The notes beneath the pieces were generated by a model. It made no database searches. It was not told the DNA's origin and worked only from the letters and a program-made list of their open reading frames with translations. A stretch of 64,000 nt of DNA from Claveliimonas bilis (GTDB lineage: Bacteria > Bacillota > Clostridia > Lachnospirales > Lachnospiraceae), in the NCBI RefSeq assembly GCF_020892095.1, contig NZ_AP024845.1, forward strand, positions 2,914,001-2,978,000. The letters are read 5' to 3'. Below, piece by piece: positions 38,817 through 46,865 of this stretch. Positions within the stretch are counted from its first letter, which is position 1; every line of letters begins with the position of its first letter. The position numbers and the translations under genes are program-made.

Positions 38817-39434
38817 TTATCCAAAGAACCGGAAAACTCCGATCACTTTCCCCAGGATCTGCACATCTCTTACAATGATGGGATCCATGAAATCATTCTC
38901 CGGCTGCAGGCGGATCACGCCTTCTTCTTTATAGAAAGTCTTGACTGTCGCGCCATCCTCGATCAGCGCAACTACCATATCGCCGTTGTGAGCAGTGTGC
39001 TGTTCCTCTACAAGAACGTAATCCCCATCCAGAATACCGGCGTTGATCATGCTTTCTCCCTTTACTGTCAGCATAAATGTATTGTTATTGGGAAGCATTT
39101 CCACCGGGATAGGAAAGTAGTTCTCAATATTTTCCTGGGCAAGAATAGGTTCACCGGCTGCAACATGTCCGATCAGCGGTACATTTGTCACTTCCCGTCT
39201 TGTAAGATTAAAGGTATCATCTAAAATTTCAATCGCACGGGGCTTTGTGGGATCCCTTCTGATATATCCGTTCTTTTCCAGTGTTTCCAGGTGAGAGTGA
39301 ACGGAAGATGTAGATTTCAGATGCACAGCTTCACAGATGTCACGCACTGCAGGCGGAAATCCTCTCTGAAGGATCTGATCCTTGATATATTCCAATATTT
39401 CTTTCTGTTTGGGACTGATCTTTCCCTGTGCCAT
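38817..39434 (-). CDS. lexA: SOS repressor LexA
   Basis: The 205-residue protein has the winged helix LexA DNA-binding domain (residues 1-70: ISPKQKEILEYIKDQI, SSVHSHLETLEKNGYIRR), the self-cleavage Ala-Gly site in HVAAGEP (about residue 91), the nucleophile in GESMINAGI (Ser about 127) and the general base in ATVKTFY (Lys about 164). It represses DNA-damage genes until RecA-stimulated self-cleavage. The RBS is AAGGGGG. It is divergent from the LysM gene at 39701, and several LexA boxes lie between them. Confidence 0.97.
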   Translation of the reverse strand: MAQGKISPKQKEILEYIKDQILQRGFPPAVRDICEAVHLKSTSSVHSHLETLEKNGYIRRDPTKPRAIEILDDTFNLTRREVTNVPLIGHVAAGEPILAQENIENYFPIPVEMLPNNNTFMLTVKGESMINAGILDGDYVLVEEQHTAHNGDMVVALIEDGATVKTFYKEEGVIRLQPENDFMDPIIVRDVQILGKVIGVFRFFG

Positions 39435-39482
39435 GATATTTCCCCCTTAAAATAGTCGTGATGTTAAATATATCTGTATTTT

Positions 39483-39530
39483 ATCATAACATCTTTCAAA
39501 AGGCAAACAAATGTTTAGAAAGTATGTTCG
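39483..39530 (-). promoter_or_regulatory. lexA promoter with LexA boxes
   Basis: On the minus strand TTGTTT (39505-39510), a 16-base spacer and TATGAT (39483-39488) form a promoter. Two imperfect boxes overlap or precede the -35: CAAACAAATGTTTA (39504-39517) and, on the minus strand, CGAACATACTTTCT (39517-39530). Confidence 0.65.
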
Positions 39531-39549
39531 ATTATTTTTATAAAATCTA

Positions 39550-39602
39550 TTGACAAACATTTGTTCGTATAATATAATTTCATCATAAAGAACAGGTGTT
39601 CG
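39550..39602 (+). promoter_or_regulatory. SOS promoter of the LysM gene with two LexA boxes
   Basis: TTGACA (39550-39555), 17 bases and TATAAT (39573-39578) form a perfect promoter. A LexA box CAAACATTTGTTCG (39554-39567) lies in the spacer and a second, AGAACAGGTGTTCG (39589-39602), follows the -10. Both fit the Firmicute consensus CGAAC-N4-GTTCG. Confidence 0.85.
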
Positions 39603-39700
39603 GAACATATATTCTTATTAAGAAAAAATAGAAAATCTAAAACAAATAAAATTAAGAGAACAGGAGAGACACTGGTCTTGCAGTTATGGAGGGGAAAATG

Positions 39701-40057
39701 ATGGGAGCACACAGATTACATGCAGCAAGCAAACGTAGAAGAGAAGTATTTCGTGAAAAATTTATTTTAATAACGATAGCCGCTTTCATTGCGCTTTGTT
39801 TTAGTGTTATGATCGGAGCAAGACTGGTATGGGCACAGGATGAAACGGCTTCTGTACAGACAGAGACTTCTTCAGAGGCATATTATGGAAGTATTGAAAT
39901 CGATTCCGGAGATACGCTGTGGGATATTGCTGAAACATACGCAAAAGGAACAAACATGAGCGTATCTGAATATGTAGATCAGCTGAAAAGTATGAATCAG
40001 CTTACAGATGAAACGATTTACGCTGGGCAGCATTTGACAGTTGCCTATTACAAATAG
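39701..40057 (+). CDS. YneA-like LysM protein, SOS cell-division suppressor
   Basis: The 119-residue protein has a basic N-terminus, one membrane helix (about residues 20-42: FILITIAAFIALCFSVMIGARLV) and a C-terminal LysM domain (IEIDSGDTLWDIAETY, GQHLTVAYY). This is the YneA layout of Bacillus, where the protein blocks division after DNA damage. The divergent position next to lexA and the two LexA boxes support the role. ATG 39701 has the better spacing to GGAGGGG; ATG 39698 is adjacent. Confidence 0.85.
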   Translation: MGAHRLHAASKRRREVFREKFILITIAAFIALCFSVMIGARLVWAQDETASVQTETSSEAYYGSIEIDSGDTLWDIAETYAKGTNMSVSEYVDQLKSMNQLTDETIYAGQHLTVAYYK

Positions 40058-40192
40058 AACAAATAATTTAAAGCTATTTATTCTTTTTAATTTGATATAT
40101 AAGCTTTTCTCCTTAATGGTTATATAATGATTCATCTATAATATAATCAGAGAACAGCTTTATATATATAATTATACTCCCAATACTTTATT

Positions 40193-40248
40193 AAAATAAG
40201 GCGGACACATCCTTATAAAACAGGATGGCAGTTCGTCTTATTTTAAAA
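40193..40248 (+). terminator. Terminator after the LysM gene
   Basis: An imperfect long stem (AAAATAAGGCGGAC with a facing GTTCGTCTTATTTT) ends in a TTTTAAAA tract. The rest of the 385-base gap 40058-40443 holds only the promoter below. Confidence 0.6.
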
Positions 40249-40348
40249 TCCCACCGGTGATATATTGCAGTCATAAGAATTAATGATATATGTATTATAG
40301 ACCAGCGAAAAAGATCTATACGTAAAATACAGATTTTTCCAAAAGATA

Positions 40349-40377
40349 TAGACAAAAAATCCGGATTCTAGTATACT
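40349..40377 (+). promoter_or_regulatory. Promoter of the xer gene
   Basis: TAGACA (40349-40354), a 17-base spacer and TATACT (40372-40377), 66 bases before the start at 40444. Confidence 0.55.
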
Positions 40378-40443
40378 GAATAAATAGAATCCAGCAATCC
40401 CAATAAAATGAAAGAAATAAAAATAAGGGGTGAAATTAAAGAA

Positions 40444-41511
40444 ATGCCAAATGCAAAAAATAAAACATATCATGAACAGACAGAAATCGATTATACGATA
40501 AGACTTCGTGAAATTCTGAAAACGCTACCTCCTTTTGCAAAGGATTTCTTTCGTGCCATCGAACCGACATCATCTATTCGTACCCGAATGAATTACGCTT
40601 ATGATATACGTGTTTTTTTTCACTTTTTAATGGAAAATAATCCGATCTACAGTAAATATTCTATCACCCAGTTTACAGTGGCTGATTTGGATGATCTGGA
40701 GCCTGTAGATATTGAGGAATATATGGAATATCTGAAAGTATACAGGCGTGAGGATGATGAGGTGATGACAAACGGGGAAAAAGGTCTTGCCCGGAAAATG
40801 TCCGCGCTTAGAAGCTTCTATGCCTATTATCATAAACACCAGTATATTTCTCATAATCCTACACTTCTTGTAGATATGCCGAAACAGCATGAAAAAGCCA
40901 TTATCCGCCTGGATGCAGATGAAGTGGCACTTCTTCTGGACCATGTGGAATCCTGCGGAGAATCTTTGTCCGGACAGGCCAGAAGATATTACGAAAAGAC
41001 AAAAGAAAGAGATCTTGCTATTCTCACACTTCTTTTGGGTACAGGAATCCGTGTTTCCGAGTGTGTCGGACTTGATATTACGGATGTAGATTTTAAAAAT
41101 GACGGGGTTACTGTCACCAGAAAAGGCGGCAATCAGATGGTTGTGTATTTCGGGGATGAGGTGGAATCCGCTCTTATGAAATATATTGGGGGAAGCCGAA
41201 AGGCTGTGGATCCCCTTCCCGGACATGAAAATGCCCTCTTCCTCTCCACCCAGCGCCGGCGTATGGGGGTTCAGGCAGTGGAAAATATGGTGAAAAAATA
41301 TGCCCGCCAGGTAACACCTAATAAAAAAATCACTCCCCACAAGCTTCGCAGCACCTATGGAACTTCTCTTTATAAAGAAACCGGAGATATTTATCTGGTA
41401 GCGGACGTTTTGGGACATAAAGATGTAAATACAACGAAAAAGCATTATGCTGCAATCGATGAAAACAGACGCCGGCAGGCGGCGTCTGCTGTCCGTCTAA
41501 GAGAACCTTAA
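40444..41511 (+). CDS. XerC/XerD-type tyrosine recombinase
   Basis: The roughly 355-residue recombinase has an N-terminal SAM-like core-binding domain and a catalytic domain with Arg in GTGIRVSECVG (about 201), Lys in TRKGGNQ, the HxxR box HKLRSTYG (about 298), His in LGHKDVNTT and Tyr in KKHYAAI (about 334). I chose ATG 40444 because AGGGGTGA is 10 bases upstream; ATG 40408 has no RBS. It is a single gene in the lexA neighbourhood, as is usual for chromosome-dimer resolution recombinases, though no dif-like site was seen nearby. Confidence 0.85.
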   Translation: MPNAKNKTYHEQTEIDYTIRLREILKTLPPFAKDFFRAIEPTSSIRTRMNYAYDIRVFFHFLMENNPIYSKYSITQFTVADLDDLEPVDIEEYMEYLKVYRREDDEVMTNGEKGLARKMSALRSFYAYYHKHQYISHNPTLLVDMPKQHEKAIIRLDADEVALLLDHVESCGESLSGQARRYYEKTKERDLAILTLLLGTGIRVSECVGLDITDVDFKNDGVTVTRKGGNQMVVYFGDEVESALMKYIGGSRKAVDPLPGHENALFLSTQRRRMGVQAVENMVKKYARQVTPNKKITPHKLRSTYGTSLYKETGDIYLVADVLGHKDVNTTKKHYAAIDENRRRQAASAVRLREP

Positions 41512-41546
41512 TATTCTGCCTTTATTGATATATTATCACTTTTCGT

Positions 41547-41586
41547 TTGATAAATCATTAATTGTTTTCTATTTATCAATCTTTTT
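41547..41586 (+). terminator. AT-rich terminator after xer
   Basis: TTGATAAAT pairs with ATTTATCAA around a 15-base loop and TCTTTTTT follows. Confidence 0.55.
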
Positions 41587-41685
41587 TGAATATACTTTAC
41601 AACTAAAAAAGAATAAGGTACGATAGCAAAGTATCACTATGTTATAATTCAAGAATAAAAAAATAGAAGGGATTTTACATATCAG

Positions 41686-42420
41686 ATGAAATTACAGCAA
41701 TTATTAAGCTATACAAGAAAAGCCGTAGATGAATACCAGATGATTGAAAAAGGCGACCATATTGCAGTAGGTATCTCCGGCGGAAAAGACAGTCTTACTC
41801 TTCTCTATGCGCTGCATGGATTGAAACGTTTTTATCCACAAACATTTAATCTGAGCGCCATTACAGTAGACCTGGGTTATGAAAAATGCGATTTCAGCCC
41901 GGTTGTGGAGCTTTGCAGAGAACTTGATGTTCCCTACAAAATTGTTAAAACGGATATTGCTCACATTTTATTCGAGGAACGAAAAGAAAGCAATCCCTGC
42001 TCTCTCTGTGCAAAGATGAGAAAAGGCGCTCTGAATCAGGCAGTAAAAGAAATGGGCTGCAATAAAGTTGCCTATGCTCATCACAAGGATGATATCATTG
42101 AAACAATGCTTCTTTCTCTGATCTTTGAGGGAAGGTTCTATTCCTTCTCGCCGAGAACTTATCTGGACCGCATGGATCTGACCGTTATCCGCCCCATTAT
42201 GTTTGTGGATGAAGCAGATGTCATTGGATTTAAAAATAAATATGATCTTCCTGTTGTAAAAAGCCGGTGCCCTATTGACGGTTACACAAAGCGCCAATAC
42301 GCAAAAGAGCTGGTGCATCAGTTGAATGCAGAGCATCCTGGGGCAAAGCAGCGAATGTTTACAGCAATTTTGAATGGAGACATTAAGGGATGGCCGGAAC
42401 GGATCCCCCATGTCAGATAA
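41686..42420 (+). CDS. TtcA-family tRNA 2-thiolation / PP-loop ATPase
   Basis: The 244-residue protein has the PP-loop SGGKDSLTLL (about residue 31), CSLCAKMRKG (a CxxC pair at about 105) and the downstream HHKDDIIETM motif. These are typical of the TtcA/TilS group that thiolates cytidine 32 of tRNA using an Fe-S cluster. The family assignment is firm, the exact target tRNA position is not. It is a single gene ending at a strong terminator. Confidence 0.8.
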   Translation: MKLQQLLSYTRKAVDEYQMIEKGDHIAVGISGGKDSLTLLYALHGLKRFYPQTFNLSAITVDLGYEKCDFSPVVELCRELDVPYKIVKTDIAHILFEERKESNPCSLCAKMRKGALNQAVKEMGCNKVAYAHHKDDIIETMLLSLIFEGRFYSFSPRTYLDRMDLTVIRPIMFVDEADVIGFKNKYDLPVVKSRCPIDGYTKRQYAKELVHQLNAEHPGAKQRMFTAILNGDIKGWPERIPHVR

Positions 42421-42463
42421 GATATTTCAGATAAAATATCAGATAAGGTTAAAACATAAAAAT

Positions 42464-42526
42464 ACCGCCGACACTCCGATCACACACTTTTTTGAAAGCA
42501 TCGGAATGCCGGCGGTTCTTCTTTTC
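42464..42526 (+). terminator. Terminator after the TtcA-like gene
   Basis: ACCGCCG-aca-CTCCGAT pairs with ATCGGAA-tgc-CGGCGGT and a TCTTCTTTT run follows. Confidence 0.8.
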
Positions 42527-42560
42527 TATTTGGAATTTATAATTTTTACATTATGATGTT

Positions 42561-43205
42561 TTACAATTTACGGTCTCCGCCGTTTTCTTTAATTGCTACA
42601 AGCTGTTTGATGGCTTCCGCAGTTCCTTCAATGCCGAGGACAGAGCTGTCAAGGCAGATATCATAGCTTTCCGCGTCAGACCAGCGTTTGTTCGTATAAT
42701 AATTATAATAGCTGGAACGCTTTTTATCAGTCTTCTGGATCAGATCCTTTGCTTTTGCGTCTGTCAGGTCATAAATTCTTGCGATCCGGCGGATACGGGC
42801 TTCCATCTTGGCGTGAATAAATACACTCAGAACATTGTCATATTCCTCCAGTGCATAGTCCGCACATCGTCCGACCAGAATACAGGGGCCTTCGTCCGCT
42901 ATTTTTTTGATAGCGTCAAACTGTGCCAGAAATACTTTGTGGTTGATCGGCATATCTGTATAATTCCCGCCGGAATATCCCAGGGAATATGTATCCATAA
43001 CCAGAGAATATAAGAAGCTGTTGGTCGGTTTTTCGTCGTGGGCTTCAAATAATTCTTCACAGATACCACTTTCTTTTGCCGCTCTGCCAAGCATTTCCTT
43101 ATCGTATAATTTGATGCCGAAATCCTTTGCAACCTTATAACCGATTTCACGTCCGGCACTGCCAAACTCTCTTCCTATGGTAATAATTGTATTTGTTTTT
43201 TCCAT
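42561..43205 (-). CDS. Cytidylate-kinase-like family protein
   Basis: The roughly 214-residue protein has a P-loop variant at its N-terminus (IITIGREFGSAGREIG), the CMP-like lid text RIRRIARIYDLTDAKAKDLIQ and a conserved KKRSSYYNYYTNKRW end. It belongs to the cytidylate-kinase-like family (AAA_26). Its substrate is not established. I chose the ATG at 43205 because GAGGAG lies upstream; an earlier GTG at 43238 would add an unrelated leader. Confidence 0.85.
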   Translation of the reverse strand: MEKTNTIITIGREFGSAGREIGYKVAKDFGIKLYDKEMLGRAAKESGICEELFEAHDEKPTNSFLYSLVMDTYSLGYSGGNYTDMPINHKVFLAQFDAIKKIADEGPCILVGRCADYALEEYDNVLSVFIHAKMEARIRRIARIYDLTDAKAKDLIQKTDKKRSSYYNYYTNKRWSDAESYDICLDSSVLGIEGTAEAIKQLVAIKENGGDRKL

Positions 43206-43300
43206 ACCATTCACGCTCCTCTTCCTCGTTGTTACCAACTAGATATATGTATTATATAACAATTTTGAGAAAAAGTATAGAATTTTATGAAAATTTCGAA

Positions 43301-44215
43301 CTATTTTTTTGTTAGTCTGTCTAATAGATTCAGAAAATATTCTGGCAGGGGCGCATTTACTTCCAGGTATTCGCCTGTCCTTGGATGAATGATCCCTAAA
43401 GTTTTAGCGTGAAGTGTCTGTCCCTGAAGACCGCGGATCGGAACCTTTGAAGATCCATATACAGTGTCGCCGAGAAGCGGATGGCCGATGGATGCCATAT
43501 GCACCCTGATCTGGTGGGTGCGTCCTGTCTCAAGCTCACACTGTATATAGGTGTAATTCCCGAATCGCTCCAATACTTTATAATGAGTTACCGCACGCCT
43601 TCCGTTTTTCGCCCTGGTGCTCATTTTTTTCCGGTCTACAGGACTTCTGCCAATAGGCGCATCTATTGTACCGCTGTCTGTTTTTAAATTTCCCGTAACG
43701 ATCGCTTCATATACACGTCGGATAGAATGTTCTTTTAACTGAAGAGCAAGATTCTGGTGAGCCATATCATTTTTGCAGACAAGAAGGGATCCGGTTGTAT
43801 CCATATCAATTCTGTGGACGATTCCCGGACGCATAACGCCGTTAATACCGGAAAGCTGATCTTTGCAGTGATACATCAATGCATTGACCAGAGTGCCGCT
43901 GTAATGCCCGGGAGCCGGATGTACCACCATTCCTTTCGGTTTATTTACAATGATGATATCTTCATCCTCATAGAGAACGTCAAGAGGGATGTTTTCTGCC
44001 TCGATTTCCGGTTCTTTTACCTCCGGTATGGAAACTTCTATGCTGTCATCAAAACAAAGCCTGTAACCGCTTTTTACAGGCTTTCCGTTGACACAGACCA
44101 TCTTTTCTTTTATCAGCTTCTGTATGTGAGAGCGGGACAATTCCGGCATCTCTTCTGCCAGATACTTATCGATCCGGATCCCGCTTGTCTCTTCCGCTGT
44201 AAAGTATTTGTTCAA
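43301..44215 (-). CDS. RluD-family rRNA pseudouridine synthase
   Basis: The 304-residue protein has an N-terminal S4 RNA-binding domain (IRIDKYLAEEMPELSRSHIQKLI) and the RluA/RluD catalytic motif HRIDMDTTGSLLV (Asp about residue 138). It probably isomerises uridines of 23S rRNA. The start is a TTG at 44215 with AAGGAGG 6 bases upstream; it overlaps lspA by about 50 bases. It is the last gene of the minus-strand run that starts at 49207. Confidence 0.9.
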   Translation of the reverse strand: MNKYFTAEETSGIRIDKYLAEEMPELSRSHIQKLIKEKMVCVNGKPVKSGYRLCFDDSIEVSIPEVKEPEIEAENIPLDVLYEDEDIIIVNKPKGMVVHPAPGHYSGTLVNALMYHCKDQLSGINGVMRPGIVHRIDMDTTGSLLVCKNDMAHQNLALQLKEHSIRRVYEAIVTGNLKTDSGTIDAPIGRSPVDRKKMSTRAKNGRRAVTHYKVLERFGNYTYIQCELETGRTHQIRVHMASIGHPLLGDTVYGSSKVPIRGLQGQTLHAKTLGIIHPRTGEYLEVNAPLPEYFLNLLDRLTKK

Positions 44216-44705
44216 AGTCTTCCTCCTTATAATAAAACAGTACCAGAACTAACAGAAGGATCGTCGATACTGTCACAAAAATATCCGCAACATTGAAAAC
44301 CGGAAAATCGATCAGCTTAAAATAAAAGAAATCAATCACATACTGCAGCCGGATGCGATCGATCAAATTGCCGATTGCCCCGGAAACGATCAAAATAGCG
44401 CAGATCCGAAGAGGCAGGAACTTTTTTGAGGCAGGAATTTTCATATAAATCCAGATAACCGCGCCCATCACAAGAAAGGTACTGATATAGAAAAACCATT
44501 GTTTTCCCTGGAGAATACCAAAAGCAGCCCCGCGATTTTCAAGATAGGTAAGCTGAAAAATACCGGGGATCAAATCGATAGGATTCTTATCCTTCAAATA
44601 TGTGACAGCCAGATATTTGCTCCATTGATCAAGCAAAACACCTGCCGCCGCCAGGATGAATGCCGCAATATAATGTTTATTTTGTCTTTTCTGATTTTCT
44701 TCCAT
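44166..44705 (-). CDS. lspA: Lipoprotein signal peptidase LspA
   Basis: The roughly 179-residue protein has four membrane helices and the family motifs: LLDQWSKYL, LTYLENRGAAFG, the catalytic Asp motif SGAIGNLIDRI, and the second Asp in VFNVADI. It removes the signal peptide from prolipoproteins such as the dac product of this window. The start may be the ATG at 44705 or a TTG at 44720. Confidence 0.95.
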   Translation of the reverse strand: MEENQKRQNKHYIAAFILAAAGVLLDQWSKYLAVTYLKDKNPIDLIPGIFQLTYLENRGAAFGILQGKQWFFYISTFLVMGAVIWIYMKIPASKKFLPLRICAILIVSGAIGNLIDRIRLQYVIDFFYFKLIDFPVFNVADIFVTVSTILLLVLVLFYYKEEDFEQILYSGRDKRDPDR

Positions 44706-44745
44706 GATCAATTCTGTCAATCCTTCTTTACTTACTCTTCTGGGA

Positions 44746-45501
44746 TCAGATATACTTTCCTATTTCGATATACAAACGCCCTTTTTTTGTCTCTGAAAGT
44801 ATGCCCAGGTACTTTATACGTCCCATGCCCCGGACAGAAATAATATCATTTTCTTTCAGTCTGCAGGCATTTGTGGTGATCAGCTTTCCGTTGACAAACA
44901 CTTTTCCGCCCTCTATAAGTCCGGTCAGCTTGCTGCGCGACAAAGGAAAGGCAACAGAGAGAACGGAATCCAGACGTACCGTGGAAACAGTTCCTTTGTG
45001 AAGTTCAAGATTCGGCGTATAGTGGAAATTCTCCATATTTTCCACAGATACTTTCACTGTCGTATGGCGGATCCTTGTCAAATTTCGGCAGATATAGTCC
45101 GCCATGGAATCTGTGACAAATACACGGCAGCACTCTTCTGATACAAGAAGATCTCCGAGGCAGCACCGTTCAATCCCGAGATGAAGGATTCCGCCCAGAT
45201 AATCCCGGTGAGAAAGATTCTCCGCAAATTTCAGATTAACCGGAGAAATCTTCAGGATTTCTACAGGATACCGGTACTCATAATAAAGAGCATCAGGTAG
45301 AAAGGCAACCATCTGACGCTCTGCTGCTTCGTATCCGCCATATGTTTCATATGCTGCCGGAAACATATGTTTCGGAGTGGAATGTAAAATATTCAGTTCA
45401 TTCAGGTTCAGAAAGTCTGTAAAAGTAACAATATCTCTTTGATATGCCGTGTTAGAAAGCTCCACAAGACGTTTCTGAAGCAATAATTCTTCCTTATTCA
45501 T
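44746..45501 (-). CDS. YlmH-type S4 RNA-binding protein
   Basis: The 251-residue protein has a central PRTase-like YlmH region and a C-terminal S4 domain (RSKLTGLIEGGKVFVNGKLI). YlmH of Bacillus recycles stalled 50S peptidyl-tRNA complexes and is encoded next to sepF, as here. The gene lies 9 bases after sepF. Confidence 0.9.
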   Translation of the reverse strand: MNKEELLLQKRLVELSNTAYQRDIVTFTDFLNLNELNILHSTPKHMFPAAYETYGGYEAAERQMVAFLPDALYYEYRYPVEILKISPVNLKFAENLSHRDYLGGILHLGIERCCLGDLLVSEECCRVFVTDSMADYICRNLTRIRHTTVKVSVENMENFHYTPNLELHKGTVSTVRLDSVLSVAFPLSRSKLTGLIEGGKVFVNGKLITTNACRLKENDIISVRGMGRIKYLGILSETKKGRLYIEIGKYI

Positions 45502-45510
45502 GAAACAGAC

Positions 45511-46113
45511 CTAAAATCTGGTACGCATAGAAGATGCGTCAAAAGAGGTATTCAAAAGATCCTGAAGATCTCCGGAAATATCTACATTTGTAGGTGTAAC
45601 AAGGAATATGTAATTGGAAATCTTCTGCAGATTGCCGCTGATAGCAAAAGTTGCACCGGATGTAAAATCAATGATCCTCTGTGCCACTTCAAGATCCAGG
45701 CCTTCCAGATTCAGAATAACAGTGCGTCCACTAAGAAGAGTTTCTGTAATCTCACGGGCATCTTCAACAGAAGACGGCTTAATGACACATACTTCCATAT
45801 TCGGCGCGTTTCTTCGGGATGCCGGCTGACGCATAGGCGTCACTTTATTATTTCCGGCACTGCTTACAGCGTGGGAAGAACTCTGGGAATTTCTGGATGA
45901 AGATCTAGGCGCTCTGTCATCATAATCATCGTAGTCATCATCATAATTATCATCATAGTCTTTCCCTTTAAATCGTGAAAGAAGACCGCCTTTTTTTGCA
46001 GGTCTGTCATCATAATCATCATCATATTCATCATCGAAAAAATCATCGTTATCGTAATCGTCATCTTCGTCGCTTAATTTCATAATGTCAAGAAACTTAT
46101 CTAATACTCCCAT
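45511..46113 (-). CDS. sepF: Cell division protein SepF
   Basis: The 200-residue protein has an N-terminal amphipathic membrane helix (VLDKFLDIMKL), a very acidic Asp/Tyr-rich linker (about residues 15-75) and the C-terminal SepF domain (CVIKPSSVEDAREITETLLSG). SepF anchors FtsZ to the membrane. The linker is about twice as acidic as in Bacillus SepF (about 30 Asp in 60 residues). It lies in the yggS-sepF-ylmH order usual for Firmicutes. Confidence 0.9.
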   Translation of the reverse strand: MGVLDKFLDIMKLSDEDDDYDNDDFFDDEYDDDYDDRPAKKGGLLSRFKGKDYDDNYDDDYDDYDDRAPRSSSRNSQSSSHAVSSAGNNKVTPMRQPASRRNAPNMEVCVIKPSSVEDAREITETLLSGRTVILNLEGLDLEVAQRIIDFTSGATFAISGNLQKISNYIFLVTPTNVDISGDLQDLLNTSFDASSMRTRF

Positions 46114-46139
46114 TTTAAAATCTCCTATCTTACGTTATC

Positions 46140-46835
46140 CTAAATACGAGCATAATCACGCACACCAAATAACCCGGTTCCAACGCGAACCATCGTGGCG
46201 CCCTCTTCGACCGCCACTTCAAAATCATTGGTCATGCCCATTGAGAGAATACTCATAGTAACATTATTAACTTTTTTTGCCGCGATGTCAACAGATAATT
46301 TACGTAAACGCTGAAAATATGGCCGATTTTCTTCCGGATTTTCTACAAAAGGAGCAATTGTCATCAATCCACACACTTTTATATGGGAAAATCCAGCAAT
46401 TTTTTCTATAAAGCTTTCGGTTTCTTCCGGTGAGATACCGAATTTGCTCTCCTCTCCCGCCACATTTACCTCAATCAGAATATTAGCGGTAATCCCATGT
46501 TTCTGCGCTTCTTTGTCTATTGCTTCTGCCAGACGGACGGAATCTACAGAATGGATCAGATCAACTTTATCGATGATATATTTGACCTTATTTCTCTGCA
46601 AATGTCCGATCAGATGCCAATGAATATCTTTGGGAAGCTGATCGTATTTTTCGGTCAATTCCTGAACTTTATTTTCGCCGAAGATCCTTGTGCCAAAATC
46701 ATAGGCTTCCTGCAGCATTTCCACAGGTTTTGTTTTACTGACAGCAATCAGTGTAACCTCCTTCGGATCACGGCCGGAACGTCTGCAGGCTGCTTCAATC
46801 CTCTGTTCTACTTCCCTGAAATTATCCTGTAACAT
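46140..46835 (-). CDS. YggS/YlmE-type PLP homeostasis protein
   Basis: The 231-residue protein is a fold-type III alanine-racemase-like PLP protein with VSKTKPVE (PLP lysine, about residue 35), GENKVQEL and MSMGMTNDFEVAVEEG. It binds PLP and buffers its level. The RBS is GGAGTG. It sits between the hlyD gene and sepF. Confidence 0.92.
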   Translation of the reverse strand: MLQDNFREVEQRIEAACRRSGRDPKEVTLIAVSKTKPVEMLQEAYDFGTRIFGENKVQELTEKYDQLPKDIHWHLIGHLQRNKVKYIIDKVDLIHSVDSVRLAEAIDKEAQKHGITANILIEVNVAGEESKFGISPEETESFIEKIAGFSHIKVCGLMTIAPFVENPEENRPYFQRLRKLSVDIAAKKVNNVTMSILSMGMTNDFEVAVEEGATMVRVGTGLFGVRDYARI

Positions 46836-46865
46836 ATATAAACACTCCTTTTCATGACAGATTTT

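Noticed and set aside
40627-41445. 272-codon minus-strand frame
   Set aside because: Antisense to the Xer recombinase gene with all catalytic residues; a Cys/His-rich shadow.
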